Assembly (NCBI GenBank): GCA_025464025.1
Contig: JAODBP010000177.1
Span: 1 to 30,352, forward strand
Direction: 5' to 3'
Origin: Actinomycetes bacterium
GTDB lineage: Bacteria; Actinomycetota; Acidimicrobiia; Acidimicrobiales; CADCSY01
Length of the DNA stretch: 30,352 nt
A program made the translations under genes and the position numbers. Of this stretch, positions 7,921-15,780 are shown piece by piece. The stretch's first letter is position 1. Each line of letters opens with the position of its first letter. Below the pieces are notes generated by a model that was given only the letters and a program-made list of their open reading frames with translations, made no database searches and had not been told where the DNA came from.

Positions 7921-9498
7921 GTGGCGCCCGCCGAGCACCTCACCGTCGCGCAGGCCCGTCGACGGGCCGTCAACCGGGCCCGCCGGTTCATGCGCATCGG
8001 CCTCCGGTCGCGCATCACGATCGCGTTCGGCGTCGGCGCCATGACGCTGTCGGCCCTGCTCGCCCTCGTCACCTACGGGCTGGTGCGGGAGAACCTCGTC
8101 AACCAGCGGGAGAAGGCGGCCACCAACCAGGCCTTCTTCAACGCCAGCATCGTGCGCGACCAGCTCCGCAGCGAGAGCCAGCCGGAGAAGGACGTGCTCG
8201 AGGGTCTCGAGTCGCCGTCGGGCGCCAGCCCGGTGCTGCTGCACGACGGCCAGTGGTTCGGCGTGTCGGTCGAGCGGGGCCGCGAGCAGCTCCCCCTCGC
8301 CCTCCGGGAGACGGTCGCCGGCGGCAAGGCAGCCCGGATGCGCTTCCGCCTGTCGGGCCACGCCCAGCTCGGCGTCGGCGTGCCGATCCCGGGCGTGAAG
8401 GCCGCGTACTTCGAGATCGCCTCGTTCGACGACACGGAGAAGGCCCTCGGCTCCCTGGGCTTCTCGCTGGTGGCTGCCGCCGTCGTGACGACCGTGGCCG
8501 GCGCGTTCCTCGGCGCCTGGGCCAGCCGCCGGGTGCTCCGCCCACTCGGTCACGTGAGCGCGGCGGCGGTGGCCATCGCCGGCGGACGGCTCGACACGCG
8601 GGTGGCACCGCTCGACGACCCCGACCTCGGCACCCTGGTCAACTCGTTCAACGAGATGGCGAGCGCCCTGCAGGAGCGCATCGAGCGCGACGCCCGCTTC
8701 GCCTCCGACGTGAGCCACGAGCTGCGATCGCCGCTCACCACGCTGACGACGTCGATCAGCATCCTCGAGAGCCGTCGCGACGAGCTGCCCGAGCGACCCC
8801 AGCAGGCGCTCGACCTCCTCGTCGCCGACGTGCAGCGGTTCTCCACCATGGTCGAGGACCTGCTCGAGATCTCCCGCTTCGATGCCGGTGCCGCCCGCCT
8901 CCACCTCGAGAGCGTGCGCATCAGCGAGCTCGTCCTCCAGGCCGTGGCCGCCTCCACCGACGTCGACATCCCGGTCGCCATCTCGGCCGACGCCGCCGCC
9001 TGCATGGCCATGGTCGACAAGCGCCGCCTGGTCCGGGTGATCGCCAACCTCATCACCAACGCCGACCGCTACGGCGGCGGCGCCACCCGGGTCGACGTCG
9101 CCCTCGTCGACAACGACGTCCGCATCGCCGTCGAGGACGAGGGTCCGGGCGTGCGGGAGGAGGAGCGCGACCGCATCTTCGAGCGCTTCGCCCGCGGCAC
9201 CGACGAGGCCGGACGCCGCGGCAGCGGCGACGGCGTCGGCCTCGGCTTGGCCCTGGTGAAGGAGCACATCAACCTCCACGGCGGGCGGGTGTGGGTCGAG
9301 GATGGCGCCGGCGGCGTCGGCGCCCGGTTCGTGTTCGAGCTGCCGACCGTCACGCCCGACCCGGCCGACGAGGAGGAGCTCGAGGATCTCGGTCCGGCTG
9401 CCGTGCTGGCCACCGACCTCGCCGAGGAGGAGGCGGCCCACGCCGCCGAGGCCGAGGCCGCCGCTGCTGCCGCCGCCGCCGAAGGGATCCTCGAATGA
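7921..9498 (+). CDS. mtrB: Membrane sensor histidine kinase, MtrB type
   Basis: A 525-aa kinase starting at GTG 7921; ATG 7990 is an alternative that removes a basic N-terminal stretch. Transmembrane helices lie at about 32-54 and 178-200, enclosing an extracytoplasmic sensor of about 120 residues. A HAMP domain follows (203-255), then the H-box FASDVSHELRSPLTTL with His266, the N-box VIANLITNADRYGGG, and ATP-binding EDEGPGV and GVGLGLALV. The last 55 residues are an acidic Glu/Ala-rich tail with no recognised domain. The gene overlaps the lipoprotein gene by ATGA, so the two are translationally coupled. It should phosphorylate the upstream regulator. Confidence 0.9.
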   Translation: MAPAEHLTVAQARRRAVNRARRFMRIGLRSRITIAFGVGAMTLSALLALVTYGLVRENLVNQREKAATNQAFFNASIVRDQLRSESQPEKDVLEGLESPSGASPVLLHDGQWFGVSVERGREQLPLALRETVAGGKAARMRFRLSGHAQLGVGVPIPGVKAAYFEIASFDDTEKALGSLGFSLVAAAVVTTVAGAFLGAWASRRVLRPLGHVSAAAVAIAGGRLDTRVAPLDDPDLGTLVNSFNEMASALQERIERDARFASDVSHELRSPLTTLTTSISILESRRDELPERPQQALDLLVADVQRFSTMVEDLLEISRFDAGAARLHLESVRISELVLQAVAASTDVDIPVAISADAAACMAMVDKRRLVRVIANLITNADRYGGGATRVDVALVDNDVRIAVEDEGPGVREEERDRIFERFARGTDEAGRRGSGDGVGLGLALVKEHINLHGGRVWVEDGAGGVGARFVFELPTVTPDPADEEELEDLGPAAVLATDLAEEEAAHAAEAEAAAAAAAAEGILE

Positions 9499-10079
9499 GG
9501 CGTCTGCTCCCCCTCCTCGCCCTGGTCGTCCTCCTCGCCGCGTGCGGCGTGCCCGGCGACAACGCGCCCCACGAGCTCGAGGCCAAGAACGTGCCGTACA
9601 AGCTCCTCGCCCCCACGGCCGAGAACACGACCACGACCCAGCCGTCGGCGTTCACGCCGACGAACCGGGTGAAGATCTACCTGGCCGACGCCGACGGGAA
9701 GCTCGAAGCCGTGTCCCGCCAGGTGACGGCGCCGGCCACCGTGGCCAAGGCGGTCCAGTCGCTGCTCAACGGGCCGTCGAAGGACGAGGCCGAGAAGCTC
9801 CACTCGGCGATCACCACCGACACCAGGCTGCTCGGCATCGACGGCCCCACCGACGGCCTGGTCACCCTCGACCTCAGCCACCACCTCCTCGACATCACCG
9901 GTCGCCAGCAGATCCTCGCCCTGGCCCAGGTCGTGTACACGGCCACCGAGCTGCCATCGGTCGACCGCGTGCTGCTCCAGATCGACGGCGAGAACGTCGA
10001 GGTGCCCAACGGCAACGGCAAGCTCACGGCCTCGCCGCTGGGCCGGCTCAGCTACCGAGACCTGCTCGCCAACAGCTAG
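9495..10079 (+). CDS. lpqB: GerMN-domain lipoprotein, short LpqB equivalent
   Basis: A 194-aa exported lipoprotein. The signal peptide ends in a lipobox, LLAAC, with Cys17 as the lipidated residue. After a Thr-rich linker (NTTTTQPSAFTPT), residues about 55-190 form a GerMN domain: VKIYLADADGKLEAVSRQV, then AVQSLLNGP and a second strand-helix unit. In LpqB the GerMN domain is followed by a large beta-propeller-like C-terminal domain that interacts with MtrB; here the protein stops after GerMN, about a third of the usual size. Position directly after mtrB, with overlapping ATGA, supports an LpqB-like role in tuning the sensor. The symbol is given by position. Confidence 0.78.
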   Translation: MRRLLPLLALVVLLAACGVPGDNAPHELEAKNVPYKLLAPTAENTTTTQPSAFTPTNRVKIYLADADGKLEAVSRQVTAPATVAKAVQSLLNGPSKDEAEKLHSAITTDTRLLGIDGPTDGLVTLDLSHHLLDITGRQQILALAQVVYTATELPSVDRVLLQIDGENVEVPNGNGKLTASPLGRLSYRDLLANS

Positions 10080-10088
10080 GAACGACAC

Positions 10089-11021
10089 GTGCACGAAGGC
10101 AGTCGCAAGGCGATCTTCGCCGCCCTCCTCGCCAACGCGGGCATCGCCGTGGCCAAGCTCGCGGGCTTCCTGCTCACCGGTGCGGCCTCGATGCTGGCCG
10201 AGGCCGTCCACTCCCTCGCCGACACCAGCAACCAGGCGCTGCTCCTCTTCGGCGGCAGCCGCTCGCGCCGGGAGGCCACGACGTCGCACCCGTTCGGCTA
10301 CGGCCGCGAGCGCTACTTCTGGGCCTTCATCGTGGCGCTCGTGCTGTTCCTGCTCGGCGGCGTGTTCGCCATCGTCGAGGGCATCGACAAGCTCCAGCAC
10401 CCCCACGAGCTCGAGAGCCTGCCCATCGCCGTCGGCATCCTCCTGGTGGCCATCGTGCTCGAGGGCTTCTCGCTCCGGACCGCGATCCACGAGGCGTCCG
10501 AGCAGCGGGGCGACGACAGCTGGTGGAACTTCATCCGCCACTCGAAGGGCCCGGAGCTGCCCGTGGTGCTGCTGGAGGACACCGGCGCGCTGCTCGGCCT
10601 GGTGCTGGCCCTCGCCGGCGTCGGGCTCGGGGCGATCACCGACAACGCCCGGTGGGACGCGGTCGGCAGCCTCGGCATCGGCATCCTGCTGGTGGTGATC
10701 GCTGCCGTGCTCGTGGTCGAGATGAAGAGCCTCCTCATCGGCGAGTCGGCCTCGCCGTCAGATGTAGCGGCGATCGAGCGGGCCATCACCAGCACACCGT
10801 GCGTGCTCAACCTGATCCACCTGCGCACCGAGCACCTCGGCCCCGAGGAGCTGCTGGTCGGCGCGAAGGTCGAGCTCCACCACTCGCTCACGCTGCCCGA
10901 GGTCGCCGACCAGATCGACGAGATCGAGCGCCACCTCCGGGCCGCGGTGCCCAAGGCCCGGGTCATCTACATCGAGCCCGACGTCACCCGCACCCCGCCC
11001 GCCGAGCAGTCGACCGAGTAG
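10089..11021 (+). CDS. Cation diffusion facilitator transporter
   Basis: A 310-aa inner-membrane metal/proton antiporter. About six hydrophobic segments are visible. The helix-2 metal site is intact in AEAVHSLADTSNQ (His41, Asp45). The helix-5 site reads VVLLEDTGALLG (Glu163-Asp164) rather than the classical H/D-x-x-x-D. That variant recalls the SLC30A9-like branch (from memory), so the exported metal (Zn, Mn or other) is open. A soluble C-terminal domain of about 90 residues follows helix 6. The GTG start lies 9 bases after the lipoprotein stop, with AGGA at 7 nt, so it is probably the last gene of the mtrAB operon. A link between metal efflux and MtrAB signalling is inference. Confidence 0.87.
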   Translation: MHEGSRKAIFAALLANAGIAVAKLAGFLLTGAASMLAEAVHSLADTSNQALLLFGGSRSRREATTSHPFGYGRERYFWAFIVALVLFLLGGVFAIVEGIDKLQHPHELESLPIAVGILLVAIVLEGFSLRTAIHEASEQRGDDSWWNFIRHSKGPELPVVLLEDTGALLGLVLALAGVGLGAITDNARWDAVGSLGIGILLVVIAAVLVVEMKSLLIGESASPSDVAAIERAITSTPCVLNLIHLRTEHLGPEELLVGAKVELHHSLTLPEVADQIDEIERHLRAAVPKARVIYIEPDVTRTPPAEQSTE

Positions 11022-11049
11022 GCAGGCGCGCGGGCGGGCACACTCGGGG

Positions 11050-12255
11050 GTGGTGCAACCCCTCCCCGATCTGACCGCTGGCGATGTCGTGTCCGGGCGC
11101 TACCGGCTCGAGTCGCACCTGGGGTCCGGTGCCACCTCGGCGGTGTGGCGGGCCCGCGACCTCGACCTGGGCCGGGTCGTCGCCCTCAAGGCCCTGCTCG
11201 GTGCCGGCGTCGACCCCCAGCTCGCCGGCCGGTTCGAGCGGGAGGGCCAGATCCTCGGCCGGCTCTCCCATCCCAACGTCGTGCCGGTCTTCGCCACCGG
11301 CAACGACAGCGGCCGGCCCTACCTGGTGATGGCGTTCGTCGACGGCAAGAGCTTCGACCGGGTGCTGGCCGAGGGCCCGATGGCCGTCGACGACGCCCTC
11401 GACCTGGCCGCCGATGTGGCCGCCGGCCTGGCCGCCGCCCACCGGGCCGGCGTGGTCCACCGGGACGTGAAGCCGGCCAACATCGTCTGCGGGAACGACG
11501 GCGTGCCCCGCCTCGTCGACTTCGGCATCGCCCGGGCCGACGACCTCACCGCCATGACCCGGGCCGACAGCGTGCTCGGCACCGCCTCCTACCTCTCCCC
11601 CGAGCAGGCGCGCGGCGAGGTGCCGGGCCCGGCCAGCGACGTCTACGCCGTGGGGTGCGTGCTCTACGAGGCGCTCACCGGGAACCCGCCGTTCCGGGGG
11701 GACTCGCCCCTCTCGGTCGCCTACAAGCACGTGCACGACGAGCCGCCCCCGGTCCGGTCGCTCCGGCCCGAGGTGCCGGCCGCGGTCGAGGCCGTGGTGC
11801 TCCGGGCCCTGGCCAAGTCGCCCGCCGACCGCTACCCCGACGGCGCCGCGCTGGAGGCCGACCTGCGCCGGGCCCGGCGAGGCGAGGGCGCGCCCACGAC
11901 GGACGTCACCCAGGCCGTCGCCGTGGTGCCGGCCGACGCCACCATGATCATGCCGGCGATGGCGGCCGCCGAGCCGATGGAGGTCATCGACCCCTCACCG
12001 CTGGTGGAGGCCGAGCCCCGCTCGCCCCATCCGTGGGGCATCGCCGCCGGCGCCGTGGCGGCGGCGATCGTGGTGATCGCCCTGCTGATCGGGAGCCTGG
12101 GCGGCGGCGGCAACACCCCGTCCGGCGCCACCGACTCGTCCACCTCGACGACCTCGACCACCGCGGTGACCATCGCCGTCACCGTGCCCACCACCCTGCC
12201 GGTGCACGTGAAGGTGCCCAAGCCGGGCAAGGGCCACGGCAAGCACGACGATTGA
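11050..12255 (+). CDS. Membrane Ser/Thr protein kinase without PASTA repeats
   Basis: A 401-aa PknB-family (Hanks-type) kinase; the start is GTG 11050 or 11053. The kinase domain (18-275) has the glycine loop LGSGATSAVW, ATP lysine Lys47 (VALKALL), the catalytic loop HRDVKPANI (Asp139, Lys141, Asn144), DFGIA (157-161), and an activation loop with Thr167 and Thr170 before GTASYLSPEQ. A juxtamembrane segment leads to one transmembrane helix (329-350). Outside there are only about 50 residues: a Ser/Thr tract and a basic, glycine-rich end (KVPKPGKGHGKHDD). PknB's PASTA repeats are absent, so it is unlikely to sense muropeptides the same way. A CACACT hexamer lies 5-8 nt upstream of the start. 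Confidence 0.9.
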   Translation: MVQPLPDLTAGDVVSGRYRLESHLGSGATSAVWRARDLDLGRVVALKALLGAGVDPQLAGRFEREGQILGRLSHPNVVPVFATGNDSGRPYLVMAFVDGKSFDRVLAEGPMAVDDALDLAADVAAGLAAAHRAGVVHRDVKPANIVCGNDGVPRLVDFGIARADDLTAMTRADSVLGTASYLSPEQARGEVPGPASDVYAVGCVLYEALTGNPPFRGDSPLSVAYKHVHDEPPPVRSLRPEVPAAVEAVVLRALAKSPADRYPDGAALEADLRRARRGEGAPTTDVTQAVAVVPADATMIMPAMAAAEPMEVIDPSPLVEAEPRSPHPWGIAAGAVAAAIVVIALLIGSLGGGGNTPSGATDSSTSTTSTTAVTIAVTVPTTLPVHVKVPKPGKGHGKHDD

Positions 12256-12262
12256 GGGCCAG

Positions 12263-12291
12263 CCCCAGAACACCCCTAACCCCAGAACACC
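12263..12291. repeat. 12-bp tandem duplication at the pfkA stop
   Basis: CCCCAGAACACC occurs at 12263-12274 and 12280-12291, a 17-bp period. The right copy encodes the final Val-Phe-Trp-Gly of pfkA and the left copy lies just beyond its TAG stop. It looks like a small slippage duplication. Confidence 0.55.
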
Positions 12292-13307
12292 TCGGCCACG
12301 TGGTGGTACAGCTCCCGGTCGATCGTCTTGAGCTCGCCGACGGCGTCGGCCAGGGGCACTCGGACGACGTCGGCACCCTTGAGGGCGACCATCTGGCCGA
12401 AGGCGCCGTCGTGCACGGCGTCGATGGCGGCGATGCCGAAGCGGGTCGACAGCACCCGGTCGTAGGCCGTGGGCGTGCCGCCGCGCTGCACGTGGCCGAG
12501 GATCGTGACCCGGGTCTCGAAGCCGGTGCGGGCCTCGATCTCCTCGGCCAAGAGGTTGCCGATGCCCCCGAGGCGCACGTGTCCGAAGGCGTCGAGGCCC
12601 TTGTCCTGGAGGGCGAGCGTGCCCGTCTTGGGGGCGGCACCCTCGGCCACCACCACGATCGAGGCGAACCGGCCGCTGGCGTGGCGGTGCTTGAGCCGCT
12701 CGCACACGTCGTCGATGTCGAACGGCTCCTCGGGCACGAGGATCATCGCCGCCCCGCCGGCGATGCCGGCGTGGAGGGCGATGTGGCCGGCGTGGCGACC
12801 CATGACCTCGCACACCATGACCCGGTCGTGCGACTCGGCCGTGGTGTGCAGGCGGTCGATGGCATCGGTGGCGACCTGGACCGCGGTGTCGAACCCGAAC
12901 GTGACGTCGGTGGCGGAGAGGTCGTTGTCGATCGTCTTCGGCACGCCGACGACGGCCACGCCCTCCTGGTGGAGCTTGTTGGCCACGCCGAGGGTGTCCT
13001 CGCCGCCGATGGCGATGAGGGCGTCGATCCCCAGGTCCTGGAGGGTGGCCTGCACCTTCTCGGGGCCACCGTCGATCTTGTACGGATTCGTCCGAGATGT
13101 ACCGATCAGGGTGCCCCCTCGGGGGAGGCTCCCTCGCATCGCGGCCACGTTCAGTGGCATGGTTGACGCCTCAAGTACACCCTTCCACCCGTCGAGGAAC
13201 CCGATGACCTGGTCCCCGTGGACCGTCTCGGCCTTCCGCACGACGGCCCGGATGACGGCGTTGAGCCCCGGGCAGTCACCTCCGCCAGTCAGCACACCGA
13301 TCTTCAT
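12276..13307 (-). CDS. pfkA: 6-phosphofructokinase, probably pyrophosphate-dependent
   Basis: A 343-aa group III phosphofructokinase, acting at the fructose-6-phosphate step of glycolysis. Motifs: GVLTGGGDCPGLNAVIR at the N-terminus, GGEDTLGVA (101-109), the catalytic PKTIDNDL (123-130, Asp127), MGRHAGHIAL and LGHVQRGG. Phosphoryl-donor choice depends on two positions equivalent to E. coli 104 and 124: ATP enzymes have Gly-Gly, pyrophosphate enzymes have Asp-Lys. Here they are Asp104 and Lys124, as I recall for the Amycolatopsis methanolica pyrophosphate enzyme. The start is ATG 13307, with a GGTGGGG Shine-Dalgarno 3 nt upstream. That ATG overlaps the ATG of the divergent rlpA-like gene, so its leader lies inside rlpA. 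Confidence 0.9.
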   Translation of the reverse strand: MKIGVLTGGGDCPGLNAVIRAVVRKAETVHGDQVIGFLDGWKGVLEASTMPLNVAAMRGSLPRGGTLIGTSRTNPYKIDGGPEKVQATLQDLGIDALIAIGGEDTLGVANKLHQEGVAVVGVPKTIDNDLSATDVTFGFDTAVQVATDAIDRLHTTAESHDRVMVCEVMGRHAGHIALHAGIAGGAAMILVPEEPFDIDDVCERLKHRHASGRFASIVVVAEGAAPKTGTLALQDKGLDAFGHVRLGGIGNLLAEEIEARTGFETRVTILGHVQRGGTPTAYDRVLSTRFGIAAIDAVHDGAFGQMVALKGADVVRVPLADAVGELKTIDRELYHHVAEVFWG

Positions 13308-14292
13308 GCGCCCCACCTTCCTCGCCACCGACAGCACCACGCTACCGACGCGCCGCCTCGCGGCTTGCGTGGTGGTCGCGTCGATCGTCCTGTTCGGGGG
13401 GCTGCCCGTCGCCCGGGCCGCCGACGAGCCGCCGACGCTCGCCGCCCTGCGAGCCCAGCGCTCCGCCCTGATCGCCCGCATCGCGTCGCTCACCGACGAG
13501 GCCACCACGGCCCAGACCCGGGCGGCCGCCGCCGGCAACCGTCGGGCCCTGGCCCAGCTCGCCGCCGAGGAGGCCCGGCGCGACGTGGCCCGCTACGTCG
13601 TCGACGCCTACGTCGACGGCGTGCAGTCGACCCAGGTCGAGCAGCTCCAGCGCCGGGGCTGGGCCGACCTGGCCTCGCAGACCGACCGCTACCTCTTCGC
13701 CGTCCTCGACGACACCAAGGCCAAGGCCCAGGCCGAGGAGGACGCCGCCAACGCCGCCGTCGAGCACGCCCGTACGACGACCACCGAGCTCCAGCAGCTC
13801 CGCCAGCAGCTCGAGCAGACGATCGCCGACCGCGAGGAGGCCGACCGGGCCGCGTCGCTGGCCCGGCGCCTGGCCACGTCGGGCACCCGCCTCACGGCCC
13901 GCCCCCGCTTCGCCCGCTCGACGCGGGTGCAGGGCGAGCTGCTCTCGAGCCTGCCCTTCGGCGTGGTCGACGGCATCCCCGAGGGCCTCGTCGCCACCGG
14001 TCAGGTCGTCGCCGGCCCGGCCTCGTGGTACGGCCCCGGCTTCGACGGCCGGCCCACGGCGAGCGGCGCCATCTTCGACCAGGAGGCCTTCACCGTGGCC
14101 AGCAAGGAGCTCCCGCTGGGGACGATCCTGCTGATCACCTACGGCGGCCGCTCGGTGCTCGTGCTGGTGAACGACCGGGGCCCGTACGTGGCCGGCCGGG
14201 TGCTCGACCTGTCGCACGGCGTGGCCCAGGCGCTCGGCACCGTGCACGCCGGCGTGGCCCGCGTGACCGCCCAGGTCCTGGCGCCCGCCTAG
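13306..14292 (+). CDS. Secreted coiled-coil protein with RlpA-type DPBB domain
   Basis: A 328-aa exported protein. A signal peptide with Arg16-Arg17 and a hydrophobic core ends at ARA (38). Residues about 43-190 are Ala/Glu/Arg-rich and likely form a long coiled coil, as in peptidoglycan-hydrolase regulators. The C-terminus (238-325) is a double-psi beta-barrel: ASWYGPGFDGRPTASG, FTVASKELPLGT and VLVNDRGPYV, with the Asp that is catalytic in RlpA lytic transglycosylases. The combination suggests a division- or wall-associated muralytic protein. The start is ATG 13306, the only one that gives the signal peptide its charged end. No Shine-Dalgarno sequence or clear -10 precedes it, and it overlaps the pfkA ATG. 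Confidence 0.82.
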   Translation: MRPTFLATDSTTLPTRRLAACVVVASIVLFGGLPVARAADEPPTLAALRAQRSALIARIASLTDEATTAQTRAAAAGNRRALAQLAAEEARRDVARYVVDAYVDGVQSTQVEQLQRRGWADLASQTDRYLFAVLDDTKAKAQAEEDAANAAVEHARTTTTELQQLRQQLEQTIADREEADRAASLARRLATSGTRLTARPRFARSTRVQGELLSSLPFGVVDGIPEGLVATGQVVAGPASWYGPGFDGRPTASGAIFDQEAFTVASKELPLGTILLITYGGRSVLVLVNDRGPYVAGRVLDLSHGVAQALGTVHAGVARVTAQVLAPA

Positions 14293-14295
14293 CCT
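14290..14295 (+). promoter_or_regulatory. -10 hexamer of glpK overlapping the rlpA-like stop
   Basis: TAGCCT contains the TAG stop of the preceding gene and ends 8 nt before the GTG at 14304. This is the second case in the window of a stop codon doubling as the start of a putative -10. Confidence 0.4.
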
Positions 14296-14303
14296 CCGAC
14301 CCC

Positions 14304-15761
14304 GTGGGGGTCGTGCTCGCCATCGACGCCGGGACGACCGGCGTCCGCACCTTCGCCGTCGACGAGGCCGGCCGGCCGGTGGGCTGGGCCTACCGGGAGT
14401 TCGCCCAGCACTACCCGCGTCCCGGCTGGGTCGAGCACGACGCCGAGGAGATCTGGGCCGCGGTGCAGGCGACGATGGCCGAGGTGACGGCGTCGATCGA
14501 CCAGCCCGTCGCCGCCATCGGCATCACCGACCAGCGGGAGACGGTGGTCGCCTGGGACCGTCGCACCGGCACGCCCCTGCACCGGGCCATCGTCTGGCAG
14601 GACCGTCGCACCGCCGACCGCTGCGGCGAGCTGGAGGCGGCCGGGCACCTGCCTCTCGTGCGGCGACGCACGGGCCTGGTGCTCGACCCCTACTTCTCCG
14701 CCACCAAGATCGCCTGGCTCCTCACCGAGGGAGGCGTGGTGCCTGGGCCCGACGTCGCCGTCGGCACGATCGACTCGTGGTTGCTGTTCAAGCTCACCGG
14801 CGAGCACCTCACCGACGCGTCGAACGCCAGCCGCACGTCCCTGTTCGACATCGGCGAGCTGGCCTGGTCCGACGAGCTGTGCGAGCTGTTCGACGTGCCC
14901 CGGTCGGTGCTGCCCGAGGTGCGGCCGTCGAGCGGGCGGTTCGGCGTCACTGCCTCGGGTGTGCCCGTCTCGGGCGTGGCCGGCGACCAGCAGGCCGCCC
15001 TGTTCGGCCAGGCCTGCATCCGCCCGGGCATGGCCAAGAACACCTACGGGACGGGCTCGTTCGTGCTCATGAACGTGGGCCCCACCTGCCCCGAGCCGGT
15101 CGACGGCCTGCTCACCACGGTGGCGTGGACGCTCGATGGCCGGCCCGGCGCCACCTACGCGTTCGAGGGCGCCGTCTTCGTCACAGGCGCGGCCGTGCAG
15201 TGGTTGCGCGACGAGCTCGGCGTGCTCGACGACGCCGCCGGCAGCGAGACCCTGGCCCGCTCGTGCGAGTCGACCGACGGGCTCTACGTGGTGCCCGCCT
15301 TTGCCGGCCTCGGCAGCCCGTGGTGGGACCCGTACGCCCGGGGCACGATCGTCGGCATCGGCCGCGGGTCGGGGCGACCCCAGCTCGCCCGAGCCGTGCT
15401 CGAGTCGATGGCGTTCCAGACCCGCGACGTCGTCGAGGTCATGTGCGCGTCGAGCGGCCACGACGTCCTCGCCCTCCGCGCCGACGGCGGCGCATCGGAC
15501 AACGACCTGCTGCTCCAGCTCCAGGCCGACCAGCTCCGGGTGCCGGTGCAGCGCCCGGTCGTGCGGGAGACCACGGCGCTGGGCGCCGCCTACCTGGCCG
15601 GGCTGGCCGAGGGCGTGTGGTCGTCGCTCGACGAGGTGGCCGACCAGTGGGCCCTCGACGTCGAGGTCATGCCCTCGGGCGACGCCGCGACGGCCGACGC
15701 CGCCCACGCCGGCTGGCGCCGCGCCGTCGAGCGCTCGCTGGGCTGGGCGCGGGACCAGTAG
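14304..15761 (+). CDS. glpK: Glycerol kinase
   Basis: A 485-aa FGGY-family kinase that makes glycerol-3-phosphate from glycerol and ATP in the cytoplasm. Hallmarks: LAIDAGTTGVRTFAVDE (phosphate-1 loop), ITDQRETVVAWDRRTG, AIVWQDRRTADRC, ATKIAWLL, GTIDSWLLFKLTGE, the catalytic GVAGDQQAALFGQ, NTYGTGSFVLMN and the C-terminal RADGGASDNDLLLQLQADQL. Its length is slightly below the usual 495-505. The GTG start is 11 nt after the rlpA-like gene; GTG 14313 is a less likely alternative that trims the first strand. No glycerol facilitator or GlpD is next to it, so it appears to act alone, perhaps feeding phospholipid synthesis. Confidence 0.93.
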   Translation: MGVVLAIDAGTTGVRTFAVDEAGRPVGWAYREFAQHYPRPGWVEHDAEEIWAAVQATMAEVTASIDQPVAAIGITDQRETVVAWDRRTGTPLHRAIVWQDRRTADRCGELEAAGHLPLVRRRTGLVLDPYFSATKIAWLLTEGGVVPGPDVAVGTIDSWLLFKLTGEHLTDASNASRTSLFDIGELAWSDELCELFDVPRSVLPEVRPSSGRFGVTASGVPVSGVAGDQQAALFGQACIRPGMAKNTYGTGSFVLMNVGPTCPEPVDGLLTTVAWTLDGRPGATYAFEGAVFVTGAAVQWLRDELGVLDDAAGSETLARSCESTDGLYVVPAFAGLGSPWWDPYARGTIVGIGRGSGRPQLARAVLESMAFQTRDVVEVMCASSGHDVLALRADGGASDNDLLLQLQADQLRVPVQRPVVRETTALGAAYLAGLAEGVWSSLDEVADQWALDVEVMPSGDAATADAAHAGWRRAVERSLGWARDQ

Positions 15762-15768
15762 TTCGCGG

Positions 15769-15774
15769 CAGGCT
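15769..15774 (+). promoter_or_regulatory. Possible -10 of the dienelactone-hydrolase-like gene
   Basis: CAGGCT ends 6 nt before the ATG at 15781. The following CTCGG also appears after the tetR -10 at 20697, a similar promoter end. Confidence 0.4.
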
Positions 15775-15780
15775 CTCGGG

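Noticed and set aside
13275..13293. GTCACC and GTCAGC pair near the rlpA-like start as an MtrA site
   Set aside because: It lies in codons for the conserved GGGDCPG motif of pfkA, so coding constraint explains it, and the spacing is 13, not 11 or 22.
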